DNA from: Chitinophagales bacterium
GTDB taxonomy: Bacteria; Bacteroidota; Bacteroidia; Chitinophagales; Chitinophagaceae
Direction of reading: 5' to 3'
Length of the DNA stretch: 12,726 bases
NCBI GenBank assembly: GCA_015654495.1
Contig: JAATGW010000087.1
Location: forward strand, 1-12,726
Part shown: positions 1 to 7,072 of the stretch, piece after piece
How positions within the stretch are numbered: the first letter of the stretch is position 1
How the letters are laid out: each line of letters begins with the position of its first letter
The notes under the pieces: generated by a model
What the model was told of the DNA's origin: nothing
Database searches by the model: none
The model's input: only the letters and a program-made list of their open reading frames with translations
Position numbers and translations under genes: made by a program

Positions 1-59
1 GAACCTACAATAACTGCATCGTATTTTTCTGATTTCTTCTTTACCTGAAAATCTGGCAT
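1..59 (-). CDS. GMC-type FAD-dependent oxidoreductase, N-terminal fragment (runs off left edge)
   Basis: Reading the minus strand from the ATG at 59-57 gives MPDFQVKKKSEKYDAVIVG and then the window ends, so only 19 codons are visible. A charged leader followed by YDAVIVG(S) is the first beta strand and the start of the GxGxxG dinucleotide-binding loop of a Rossmann fold. The spacing from the start codon matches Bacteroidota GMC (glucose-methanol-choline) oxidoreductases, which are FAD enzymes that oxidise sugar or other alcohols. Only the start of the FAD-binding motif is seen, so another FAD/NAD oxidoreductase family is possible. The gene is divergent from the S9A peptidase at 246, with a 186-bp gap. 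The Rossmann start is fairly secure; the GMC assignment is an inference from resemblance. Confidence 0.6.
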   Translation of the reverse strand, partial: MPDFQVKKKSEKYDAVIVG

Positions 60-245
60 GGGCGAACGAATTATCTGGTGTAAAAATTAATTTGAAACCG
101 GTTGAAATTGCTTTTAAACCAAAGCCTGGGAACTTATATATACAGGTGAATCACACAGGAAAGGACGAAAATTACAGAATAAAATGATTCATGCAATTAA
201 TAATAGGATCGTATATTTCAGATTTTATATAAACCAATTTTTTAT

Positions 246-2414
246 ATGTCCTTTGATTACTGTTTGCAGAGAAAAAATACGGGTCTCTTTTTAAAATATC
301 TGGTTTCTTCCTGTGTTTTTTTCTGCAGCTTTTCCTGTAAAACCAATGAAAATTCCCCAAAGGACTCAGTTGAGCCTTCAGCAAAAAAAATAGCGGACAC
401 ATTCAGCGAACATGGAACTGAGAGAGTCGACTATTACACCTGGTTGAGCCATCCGGAAGATTCTGTTGTGATCAGCCACCTCAGGGAAGAAAATGAATAT
501 GTTGAAAATTACCTCAGACATACTGAGAAAGTTCAGGAAGAAATTTATGGAGAACTCGTGAGCCGGATAGAGCAGGAATATACTTCGTTGCCCACTAAGA
601 AAAATGGCTACTGGTACTATACCCGTTATGAAAAGGATAAACAGTATCCGCAGTTCTGCCGTAAAAAAGAAACAGTTGCAGCAGCAGAAGAGATCATGCT
701 CAATGTAAATGAACTTGCCGGCAGTCATGAATTATATCTTATCAGGGGGCGGGCTGTAAGTAAGAACAACCAATGGTTGGCTTATGCTGAAGACACATCG
801 GGCGACCGCAAAAGCCGTGGGCGGTTTTATAACCTGTCGACAAAATCCTATTCACCCGAAATGCTGAATAATATTTCAGGTGAGTTTGCCTGGGCAAATG
901 ACGATAAAACCATTTACTATGTTACGAATGACCATACTGTGCGGCCATATAAAGTGTGGAAGCACAGGCTTGGCAGCGATCCGGCTACCGATCAATTACT
1001 GTTTACTGAATCAGACAGCACCTATAGTGTTGACCTCATGAAAACAGAAAACTCCAGGTATATCTTTATTGTTTCTGCAAGTACCAATACAACAGAAGCC
1101 AGGTATATCGACGCAAATGATTCCACTGCTTCACCCATTATGATTCAGGCACGGAAAAAAGATCTCTTGTACTATCCGGATCATGTTGAAGGAAACCAGT
1201 TTTATTTTTTCAATAACGATAAAGCAAAGAATTTTAAGATTTCGTCTGCTCCGGTCAGTTCGCCGGGCCTAGCATCCTGGAAAGATTTTATACCACACCG
1301 CGACTCAGCCCTGCTTAATTCTTATGAAATTGTCAGAGACTACATTGTAGTTGAACATACCGTAAAAGGTTTAAATGAAATTACAGTTGTCAACAGAAAA
1401 GATAATAGTTCCTATAAAGTCGATTTTGGAGAAAATGCTTATGTGGCTGATCTCGGCAAGGCAACCGATGACTATATTTCTGACAGTATACGTTACAGTT
1501 ATTCCTCACTAACCACTCCTTTTTCTGAATTTACTTTTAACCTTGGCAGCAAACAGAAAATTTTATTGAAACAGGAAAAGGTCGGCGGAGGGTATAATGC
1601 GGAACTATACAAAACCGAAAGGATCTGGGCGCCAGCCGGAGACGGTTCAAAGATTCCTGTATCCCTGGTTTACAAAAAAGATCTGTTCAGGAAAGATGGC
1701 ACTAATCCATTATTTATTTATGCATACGGATCCTATGGAGCCAGCACTGATGCAGAATTTGATCCTTCGGTAATCAGTCTGCTCGACCGGGGATTTGTTT
1801 ATGCGATTGCGCATATCCGTGGTGGTCAGGAAATGGGACGTTACTGGTATGAGGATGGCCGTCAGTTGAAAAAGAAGAATACATTCACTGACTTCACTGA
1901 TTGTGCTGCCTATCTTGAAAAAGAAAAATACAGTTCCGCAGATAAAACTTTTGCCAATGGGGTCAGTGCAGGTGGCATGCTGATGGGAGTTATAACCAAC
2001 CAGCATCCTGAATTATTCAAAGGGATTATAGCAGAGGTTCCGTGGATGGATGTTATAACCGATATGTACAACCCGGATCTTCCTCTAACAACGCTTGAAT
2101 ACGATGAATGGGGGGATCCGCGGAATAAGGAATTTTATGATTACATGCGGAGCTGGTCTCCTTATGATAACGTTAAGCCAACAGCATATCCGGCAATTCT
2201 CGCAACCGGAGGTTTAAATGATACCCAGGTACCTTATTTTTCTCCGGCTAAATGGGTATTGAAGATCCGCGAAAACAATACCGCAAAAACACCTGTGCTT
2301 TTTAAATGTAATATGGGAGCCGGACATGGCGGGGCTTCAGGCCGGTTTGAAAGGCAAAAACTGACAGCGTTGAAATTCGCATTCATGCTCGATCAGCTGG
2401 GAATGGTAAAATAG
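246..2414 (+). CDS. Prolyl oligopeptidase family serine peptidase (S9A, oligopeptidase B-like), exported
   Basis: A 722-residue protein of the S9A family: an N-terminal seven-bladed propeller (about residues 45-440) followed by an alpha/beta-hydrolase domain (about 450-720). These enzymes cleave short peptides, after basic residues in oligopeptidase B and after proline in prolyl oligopeptidase. The C-terminal half has the oligopeptidase B-like blocks AHIRGGQEMGRYWYEDGR, NTFTDF and WSPYDNV. The triad is readable as Ser574 in GVSAGG (the more usual form is GGSAGG), Asp659 in GLNDTQVP and His694 in GAGHGG. The start region is basic then hydrophobic, ending FFCSFSC-K at Cys31. This suggests a lipoprotein with a loose lipobox or a cleaved signal peptide, so the enzyme is probably periplasmic or surface-located. 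No Shine-Dalgarno site is visible. It is divergent from the GMC fragment and converges on hutG with a 27-bp gap. The family call is near certain; cleavage specificity is not. Confidence 0.95.
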   Translation: MSFDYCLQRKNTGLFLKYLVSSCVFFCSFSCKTNENSPKDSVEPSAKKIADTFSEHGTERVDYYTWLSHPEDSVVISHLREENEYVENYLRHTEKVQEEIYGELVSRIEQEYTSLPTKKNGYWYYTRYEKDKQYPQFCRKKETVAAAEEIMLNVNELAGSHELYLIRGRAVSKNNQWLAYAEDTSGDRKSRGRFYNLSTKSYSPEMLNNISGEFAWANDDKTIYYVTNDHTVRPYKVWKHRLGSDPATDQLLFTESDSTYSVDLMKTENSRYIFIVSASTNTTEARYIDANDSTASPIMIQARKKDLLYYPDHVEGNQFYFFNNDKAKNFKISSAPVSSPGLASWKDFIPHRDSALLNSYEIVRDYIVVEHTVKGLNEITVVNRKDNSSYKVDFGENAYVADLGKATDDYISDSIRYSYSSLTTPFSEFTFNLGSKQKILLKQEKVGGGYNAELYKTERIWAPAGDGSKIPVSLVYKKDLFRKDGTNPLFIYAYGSYGASTDAEFDPSVISLLDRGFVYAIAHIRGGQEMGRYWYEDGRQLKKKNTFTDFTDCAAYLEKEKYSSADKTFANGVSAGGMLMGVITNQHPELFKGIIAEVPWMDVITDMYNPDLPLTTLEYDEWGDPRNKEFYDYMRSWSPYDNVKPTAYPAILATGGLNDTQVPYFSPAKWVLKIRENNTAKTPVLFKCNMGAGHGGASGRFERQKLTALKFAFMLDQLGMVK

Positions 2415-2427
2415 TTCAACGTTGAAC
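2414..2427. repeat. 14-bp perfect palindrome between convergent genes
   Basis: GTTCAAC followed by GTTGAAC forms a perfect 14-bp palindrome. Its first base is the last base of the S9A stop codon, and it lies in the 27-bp gap between two convergent genes. The position suggests a bidirectional terminator stem, but it has no loop and no flanking T-run, so that role is weak. The same heptamers, in the opposite order, form the centre of the 38-bp palindrome at 5635-5672. Confidence 0.6.
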
Positions 2428-2441
2428 GTGTATCGTGGAAC

Positions 2442-3494
2442 TCACGAAAGAGCTGCTTTTACAAAATCACTGATCAGGTAGGCGACAAATTTCCCGATCA
2501 GGAGATCTTCGCGGCCCTCATTTACAAAATACGCGCCTTCGCATATGTGTAAGTAGGCGGTCTTTGCATGATGCCCCGCAAAATTCATATACTGCCTGGC
2601 ATGCATAGCCGAAATTCCGGAGGGTGTTGATGCACTTGAAGGCACTCTGGCAACGGCATCAAGGTCCAGCTCAATACCGGCAAAATTATCATCAGTAAAT
2701 CCAAATGCCTGTGCCATCGCCTGCGTGAAATTTAATTTTTCATGCAGGAAGATATCTTCATAAAAAACATACTGGACATTAATATTGCTGTACAGGTCAT
2801 CAAGCATGCTTTGCGGATTGTAATTTTCATGAAGACCGATGATTGCATATTTTCCGAGGAAAGATTCTTCCATAGCATACCGGAAACCATTCCCGCTATG
2901 CCTTCCCTCCATGATACGGAAATCAGCATGCGCATCCAGGTTTACCACATTGATTCTGGATGTGTTGGTTTGTCCGTTTTTATATAAGGCTTTCGCTGTT
3001 CCTTTTATGAGAGGATAACAGTTATTATGTCCTCCACCGACTGCAACGGGGATCTTTCCGGCGTTGACGATCGCTTTCACCCATTCCTCAACGGCTTCAT
3101 CAATAATATTAGCTACCGCATGGCGGCAAGCATCTACTTTCTCATCTGAACTGCGGGAATTATTCATGATAACTTCAAGAATATTCCCGAACTCAAAATG
3201 ACCTGCCAGAATCATTTCTTCCCCGGTAAAACGGTCGGTACTTTGTACATTCAACAGGGCAGGTAAAAATGATGACCATAGGTTTTCAGTACCTGGCTGA
3301 CCATAATTGGCCAAAACACCTATACATTCAGGAATTCCGAAAAGTACATAACGAGCAGGGGACGCTTCGATTTCGGTTATCCATGATCCGGGATTTCCGA
3401 TCACTTTCAGTTTTTCTCCAAGCTTGGTTTCGTAACGTCGTAAACGGGTCTGGTTCAGCAGATCCTGTCGGTTGTAAAACTTAAAATATTTCAA
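2442..3494 (-). CDS. hutG: Formimidoylglutamase-like ureohydrolase (arginase fold)
   Basis: A 350-residue member of the ureohydrolase (arginase/agmatinase/formimidoylglutamase) superfamily. All six expected manganese ligands are visible: His156 in GGGHNN, Asp187, His189 and Asp191 in DAHAD, and Asp277 and Asp279 in ELDLDAV. The first motif reads GGGHNN rather than the commoner GGDHS, and the last metal loop continues AVARVPSSASTPSG rather than ending in the usual DP. Formimidoylglutamase hydrolyses N-formimino-L-glutamate to L-glutamate and formamide, the final hut step, in the cytoplasm. The substrate is inferred mainly from context: hutI lies upstream on the same strand. The gene starts 23 bp after the stop of the Gcr-family gene, which suggests co-transcription. 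The alternatives are arginase or agmatinase. The fold is secure; the substrate is moderately so. Confidence 0.85.
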   Translation of the reverse strand: MKYFKFYNRQDLLNQTRLRRYETKLGEKLKVIGNPGSWITEIEASPARYVLFGIPECIGVLANYGQPGTENLWSSFLPALLNVQSTDRFTGEEMILAGHFEFGNILEVIMNNSRSSDEKVDACRHAVANIIDEAVEEWVKAIVNAGKIPVAVGGGHNNCYPLIKGTAKALYKNGQTNTSRINVVNLDAHADFRIMEGRHSGNGFRYAMEESFLGKYAIIGLHENYNPQSMLDDLYSNINVQYVFYEDIFLHEKLNFTQAMAQAFGFTDDNFAGIELDLDAVARVPSSASTPSGISAMHARQYMNFAGHHAKTAYLHICEGAYFVNEGREDLLIGKFVAYLISDFVKAALS

Positions 3495-3517
3495 TGGCTT
3501 GCTTTTGGGAAACGAAT

Positions 3518-5548
3518 TTATGCTTCCTGTTCCTGAATATCGTGAGAAATTCTTTTACGCGGGCGGATAAAATCCAGGGTATTTGACCGGAAATATTTCC
3601 AGAGGATCTGCAGAAACTCCGGATATTCATTCAAACGGATTCCGCGGGAGCGCACAGCTACAAAAAAAGCGAGGGTAAAACTTACAAGGAAATTAAAAAA
3701 TCCTATTCCCAGTATACCGACAAAAACAATAACTAAATAGGATTTGGAAATATGATCCCAATCCAATCCGTATAAGGCAATGGATGCATTGCCTGCGGCA
3801 ATGGTGATATGCCTGATGTCAAAAGGAATCCCAAAGATTTTACCCACGGTAGAAGCCATACCCAGAAAAAAGCCCAGCGCAATATTTCCGATAAGGCTGC
3901 CTGCATGAGCGTCCCAGTATGCTGCAATTTTTATCAATCTTGCACGGGAAAAATTAAACCTGAGAAAGGGATGCCCTACAATCCTTTCCCCGATCCTTCC
4001 GTATCTCATTTTATTCTGAACATATCCCGCGATGATACCACTAAGAAAAAGAAATACACCGGTATTACAGGCGTATAGCAGTGAAAGACTTTCCCATGGA
4101 TGCTGGGCCTGCAATAGATCGTAGGCTGTACTTCCTTCGATAATTTTCTTTTTGAAAATTTTATCGAATGCCCATGCAAGAAAATAGGAACCGGGAAAAA
4201 CGATGATGAGATTCCCGGTAAATGATGCTATCTGACTACGCGAAATTTTTGAAATGGTTACTGCAAGATTGTAGAGATTAGGGTTATGTGATTTTTTTGA
4301 ATCCATAGAACCCGCCAGGGCACTGGCAGTAAAGGCAGGTTGTTTTGTAGCAAGTGTCGATTTTGTTTCTTCGATTACAATAAAACCCAAACTATAATTT
4401 ACACTGTACACGAACCCCTGCCAGAAGGGAGCCATTTTTAAAAGTCCCAGCAAATTCTTAAAAACGGCAACAAAACAAATGATCATCCCTCCCCACATCG
4501 CCGATGCAAACATTTTTCTATACTCTGACGGTGAGGAAGTAATATACCTGTTCCCTTTTTTACCTTTTTGTTCCGCAATCTGGTAAGCAAGATATCCGGT
4601 AGTCTGTGAGATTAATTCGCGCAGACTGTTTCTTCGGTTATCATTCCTGACAACATTTATGAAATATTCAGTAAGACGTTCAATATTAAAACCCTGATCA
4701 GAATCAATCAGATCAATGAGCAATAGCATGCGCTCCAGTTTCTGATCCAGTTGAAACAAAATAAATGACTGACCCAGACTGGCGCCGCGATCAATTGTAT
4801 TTTGTCTGATCTGCCTGATTGCCGATCTGCAATTATTCACTGCATCCACAACTGCAATTGCTTTTGCATTTATAGCATCCGTGTTTCCATGTTCCAGCAC
4901 ATCCTTCATTTCTTTCAGCAGATATTGCTGAATCATAAAAGGATTTTCCGATTCAATCACCGAAGGCGGCAAATGATCAGCCAATTCTTTTTCCCATCCC
5001 AACTGTGCTACGCGTGCTGATAAAATCTGCAATGAAAGCATCACCTGTTCTGAAACCACCGGCTCAGACCCGCGAAATGAAAGTCCAAGAATTTCGAAAA
5101 ACTGTCGCCAGCTTTCATGGGAAACTCTTTCCACCCATTTATAATCATTGTCCTTATAAAAAACCGCATTTATTACATATAGAAAATCCCTTTGATCAAT
5201 TTGGGGTGGAATGAATTTATGTTTGAGCCTTGAATACAATTCTTTTCCAACACTTCTCGACAATGCCATTCCACTATCTGTGAGCATGGGAACAAGATTG
5301 GTATTTTTCAGATTTATCAGAACAGAGCGGCGGAAATTTGTATTGATATTAGGTTCTTCGTTCAGAAGACGGAGTACAGTGAGCATATTTGCTTCCGCCT
5401 TATCCAGATGGCCTGATCCGGGCCTGATCAGGGAAATAAAATCACGCAGAAAAGTAAGACTGTTAACACGGTCGCCGGCATCTATTTCGAGTTTATTATC
5501 TCTGAAATGATAAACCAGGCTTACCTTCTTCTTTGTTTTTTCAGCCAT
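3518..5548 (-). CDS. Gcr/SpecificRecomb-family multi-pass membrane protein ('site-specific recombinase')
   Basis: A 676-residue protein that matches the family annotated as site-specific recombinase Gcr (Pfam SpecificRecomb). The hallmark is STLATKQPAFTA at residues 397-408, following a YSVNYSLGFIVIEE segment. The first ~340 residues are soluble and helical. The rest carries about seven hydrophobic stretches, at roughly 346-368, 375-395, 441-462, 487-510, 546-568, 578-595 and 603-633, with a basic C-terminal tail (RPRKR). I see no tyrosine- or serine-recombinase catalytic motif. 'Recombinase' is therefore a historical label that the sequence does not support; the protein looks like an inner-membrane protein of unknown function. 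It lies between hutI (224 bp upstream) and the hutG-like gene (23 bp downstream) on the same strand, so a role linked to histidine use or transport is possible but unproven. A TAnnTTT-like -7 element lies at 5557-5564, only 8 bp before the ATG, probably too close to be real. Confidence 0.85.
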   Translation of the reverse strand: MAEKTKKKVSLVYHFRDNKLEIDAGDRVNSLTFLRDFISLIRPGSGHLDKAEANMLTVLRLLNEEPNINTNFRRSVLINLKNTNLVPMLTDSGMALSRSVGKELYSRLKHKFIPPQIDQRDFLYVINAVFYKDNDYKWVERVSHESWRQFFEILGLSFRGSEPVVSEQVMLSLQILSARVAQLGWEKELADHLPPSVIESENPFMIQQYLLKEMKDVLEHGNTDAINAKAIAVVDAVNNCRSAIRQIRQNTIDRGASLGQSFILFQLDQKLERMLLLIDLIDSDQGFNIERLTEYFINVVRNDNRRNSLRELISQTTGYLAYQIAEQKGKKGNRYITSSPSEYRKMFASAMWGGMIICFVAVFKNLLGLLKMAPFWQGFVYSVNYSLGFIVIEETKSTLATKQPAFTASALAGSMDSKKSHNPNLYNLAVTISKISRSQIASFTGNLIIVFPGSYFLAWAFDKIFKKKIIEGSTAYDLLQAQHPWESLSLLYACNTGVFLFLSGIIAGYVQNKMRYGRIGERIVGHPFLRFNFSRARLIKIAAYWDAHAGSLIGNIALGFFLGMASTVGKIFGIPFDIRHITIAAGNASIALYGLDWDHISKSYLVIVFVGILGIGFFNFLVSFTLAFFVAVRSRGIRLNEYPEFLQILWKYFRSNTLDFIRPRKRISHDIQEQEA

Positions 5549-5580
5549 ACAGAGTATAAAGGTAACCCAATATTGTCAGG

Positions 5581-5628
5581 AGAAAGAGTAAGAGCGAGAG
5601 AAACAGTAACAGAAACAGTAACAGTACC
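5581..5628. repeat. Degenerate hexamer tandem array, 8 units
   Basis: Eight consecutive six-base units follow AGNNAG or AGNNAC without interruption: AGAAAG, AGTAAG, AGCGAG, AGAAAC, AGTAAC, AGAAAC, AGTAAC and AGTACC, the last slightly diverged. The strand is almost pure purine in its first half. It lies in the hutI-gcr gap, six bases from the 38-bp palindrome. The period does not continue into either flanking gene. Confidence 0.85.
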
Positions 5629-5634
5629 CTAGGT

Positions 5635-5672
5635 TAGAAGTTAAACGTTGAACGTTCAACGTTTAACTTCTA
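5635..5672. repeat. 38-bp perfect palindrome
   Basis: The left arm TAGAAGTTAAACGTTGAAC (5635-5653) is the exact reverse complement of 5654-5672, with no spacer and no mismatch over 19 bp. It could form a cruciform in DNA. In RNA it would form a long hairpin with only a tight terminal loop, perhaps acting as a processing or attenuation stem between hutI and gcr. There is no adjoining T-run on either strand, so a classical intrinsic terminator is not supported. The core heptamers GTTGAAC/GTTCAAC recur at 2414-2427. Confidence 0.9.
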
Positions 5673-5712
5673 TGAACTATTAACTATGAACTATGAACTA
5701 TGAACTATGAAC
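5671..5712. repeat. 7-bp tandem repeat, 6 units of TATGAAC
   Basis: Six head-to-tail copies of TATGAAC occur, with the second changed to TATTAAC (5678-5684). The array overlaps the last two bases of the 38-bp palindrome. Each unit contains ATG in one frame, but nothing downstream looks coding, so these are not start codons. Confidence 0.9.
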
Positions 5713-5733
5713 TCCAAACGCCGGCTGTTCCCT

Positions 5734-5761
5734 CTTGCCTTTTGCCTCTTGCCTCTTGCCT
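5734..5761. repeat. 7-bp tandem repeat, 4 units of CTTGCCT
   Basis: Four head-to-tail heptamers, CTTGCCT, TTTGCCT, CTTGCCT and CTTGCCT, end 11 bp beyond the hutI stop codon. The unit differs in sequence from the neighbouring TATGAAC array but has the same 7-bp period. On the transcribed (minus) strand it is purine-rich (AGGCAAG). Confidence 0.85.
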
Positions 5762-5772
5762 ACTTCGGCCTT

Positions 5773-7017
5773 CTAAATAATTTCTCCATTCAGGATCACA
5801 TGCGCTATAAGGTTCGATCCAAAAGCATAAGGCAGATAAGCAAGCGAAGGAATTGGCTTTGTAATTATCAGATTAGCTTTTTTTCCGACAGTGATGCTTC
5901 CTACTTCATTTCCGAGCTCCATAGCGTGAGCGCCATTCAGCGTAGCTGCATTGATAGCTTCCTCGGGTAACATCTTCATTTGTATGCATGCCATTGAAAC
6001 TACAAGATTCATATTTCCGGAAGGTGCTGAACCAGGATTGAAATCGCTGGCGAGTGCAATTGCACAATTCTTTTCGATTAATAATCTTGCAGGTTGAAAT
6101 GCCATGCGCAGAAAAAAGGCGGCATTTGGTAATAAAGTTCCGATTGTTGATGAACCTGAAAGACAGGAGATCGAATCTTCATCCATAGTTTCCAAATGGT
6201 CGACACTCACAGCACCAAGTTTCACCCCGGTTTGAACGCCGCCTGAGGCATGGAGCTGATTGGCATGTATTTTTGGTTTAAGACCATAGGCCATCCCTGC
6301 CCTGCAGATCTCTTCGGTTTCTTCCGGAGAATAGAATCCTGTTTCACAGAAAACATCGATATAGTCTGCCAGTTTTTCTCCTGCTATTACAGGTAGCATT
6401 TCGTTGATTATTTTATCAATATATCCCTGGTGATCATTTTTAAATTCTGCGGGAAATGTGTGGGCGCCCAAAAATGTTGACTTTACAGGAATTACTGACT
6501 TTTCCCTGATGCGTTTGATCACCCGAAGCATCTTTAATTCGCTTTCTACCGTTAAGCCATACCCGCTTTTTATTTCGATGGCGCCGGTGCCCAGTTTCTT
6601 AAGTTCCTCCAGCCTGTTCCAGGATTGGATAAACAGTTCATCTTCGCTTATTTCCTGAATTTTTGAAGCAGTATTTAAAATCCCGCCGCCTCTGGCAGCA
6701 ATTTCAGCATAGGTCAGTCCATTCAGCTTGTCGACAAATTCCGATTCGCGGCTGCCCGCGAAAACCAGGTGGGTATGTGAATCGCACCAGGCTGGAAGCA
6801 CGATAGCATTGTCCAGCTCAATGATTTTTCTGAAATCCGGAGCTTTATATTTCTGGTGAAATCGCTGCATAGAGCCAAAATCTGCAATTAAACCGTTTTC
6901 TATGAGCAGGAATGCATCATCAATTACAGGTAGTATGCGGAGAGAATCACCACGAAGCAATGGTGAATCAGTCCGGGCACCTACGAGCTTTCTTATTCCG
7001 GTAAGTAGAGTGGTCAT
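5773..7017 (-). CDS. hutI: Imidazolonepropionase
   Basis: A 414-residue protein, the usual length for HutI, of the amidohydrolase superfamily. It hydrolyses 4-imidazolone-5-propanoate to N-formimino-L-glutamate, the third step of histidine degradation, in the cytoplasm. Metal-site residues are visible: His81 and His83 in DSHTHLVFAG, His251 in KIHANQLHASGG and Asp325 in ASDFNPGSAPSG. Further family blocks are RGGGI (109-113), EIKSGYGL (148-155), FLGAHTFP (with His186), FCETGFYSPEE and SVDHLE. The ATG at 7017 gives an N-terminus of the expected length. The Mur ligase ends 55 bp upstream on the same strand, so transcription may be shared. Downstream lies the repeat-rich gap before the Gcr-family gene. 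No missing residue or frameshift is seen. The call is very secure. Confidence 0.97.
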   Translation of the reverse strand: MTTLLTGIRKLVGARTDSPLLRGDSLRILPVIDDAFLLIENGLIADFGSMQRFHQKYKAPDFRKIIELDNAIVLPAWCDSHTHLVFAGSRESEFVDKLNGLTYAEIAARGGGILNTASKIQEISEDELFIQSWNRLEELKKLGTGAIEIKSGYGLTVESELKMLRVIKRIREKSVIPVKSTFLGAHTFPAEFKNDHQGYIDKIINEMLPVIAGEKLADYIDVFCETGFYSPEETEEICRAGMAYGLKPKIHANQLHASGGVQTGVKLGAVSVDHLETMDEDSISCLSGSSTIGTLLPNAAFFLRMAFQPARLLIEKNCAIALASDFNPGSAPSGNMNLVVSMACIQMKMLPEEAINAATLNGAHAMELGNEVGSITVGKKANLIITKPIPSLAYLPYAFGSNLIAHVILNGEII

Positions 7018-7072
7018 TGTAGATTTTTTTTGAGGCTGGCTCTTCGACTATCAATTAACGCCTACTCACTTG

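Noticed and set aside
14..187. Plus-strand open stretch reading LPENLAWANELSGVKINLK and beyond, ending at TGA 185-187
   Set aside because: It has no ATG, GTG or TTG start near its beginning, opens directly after a TAA at 11-13, and overlaps the convincing minus-strand Rossmann start at 59. It could be a chance open frame in AT-rich sequence.
3518..5548. Interpretation of the Gcr-family gene as a true DNA recombinase and sign of a mobile element
   Set aside because: The protein has several membrane segments and no recombinase active-site pattern, and there are no flanking attachment-like direct repeats.
5671..5761. Possible CRISPR-like array
   Set aside because: Units are 7 bp, directly adjacent, with no spacers and no cas genes nearby. 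They are simple tandem repeats.
5707..5970. 87-codon plus-strand frame starting in the TATGAAC array
   Set aside because: It starts within a tandem repeat, reads through the CTTGCCT array as a low-complexity peptide, and then runs antisense through hutI.
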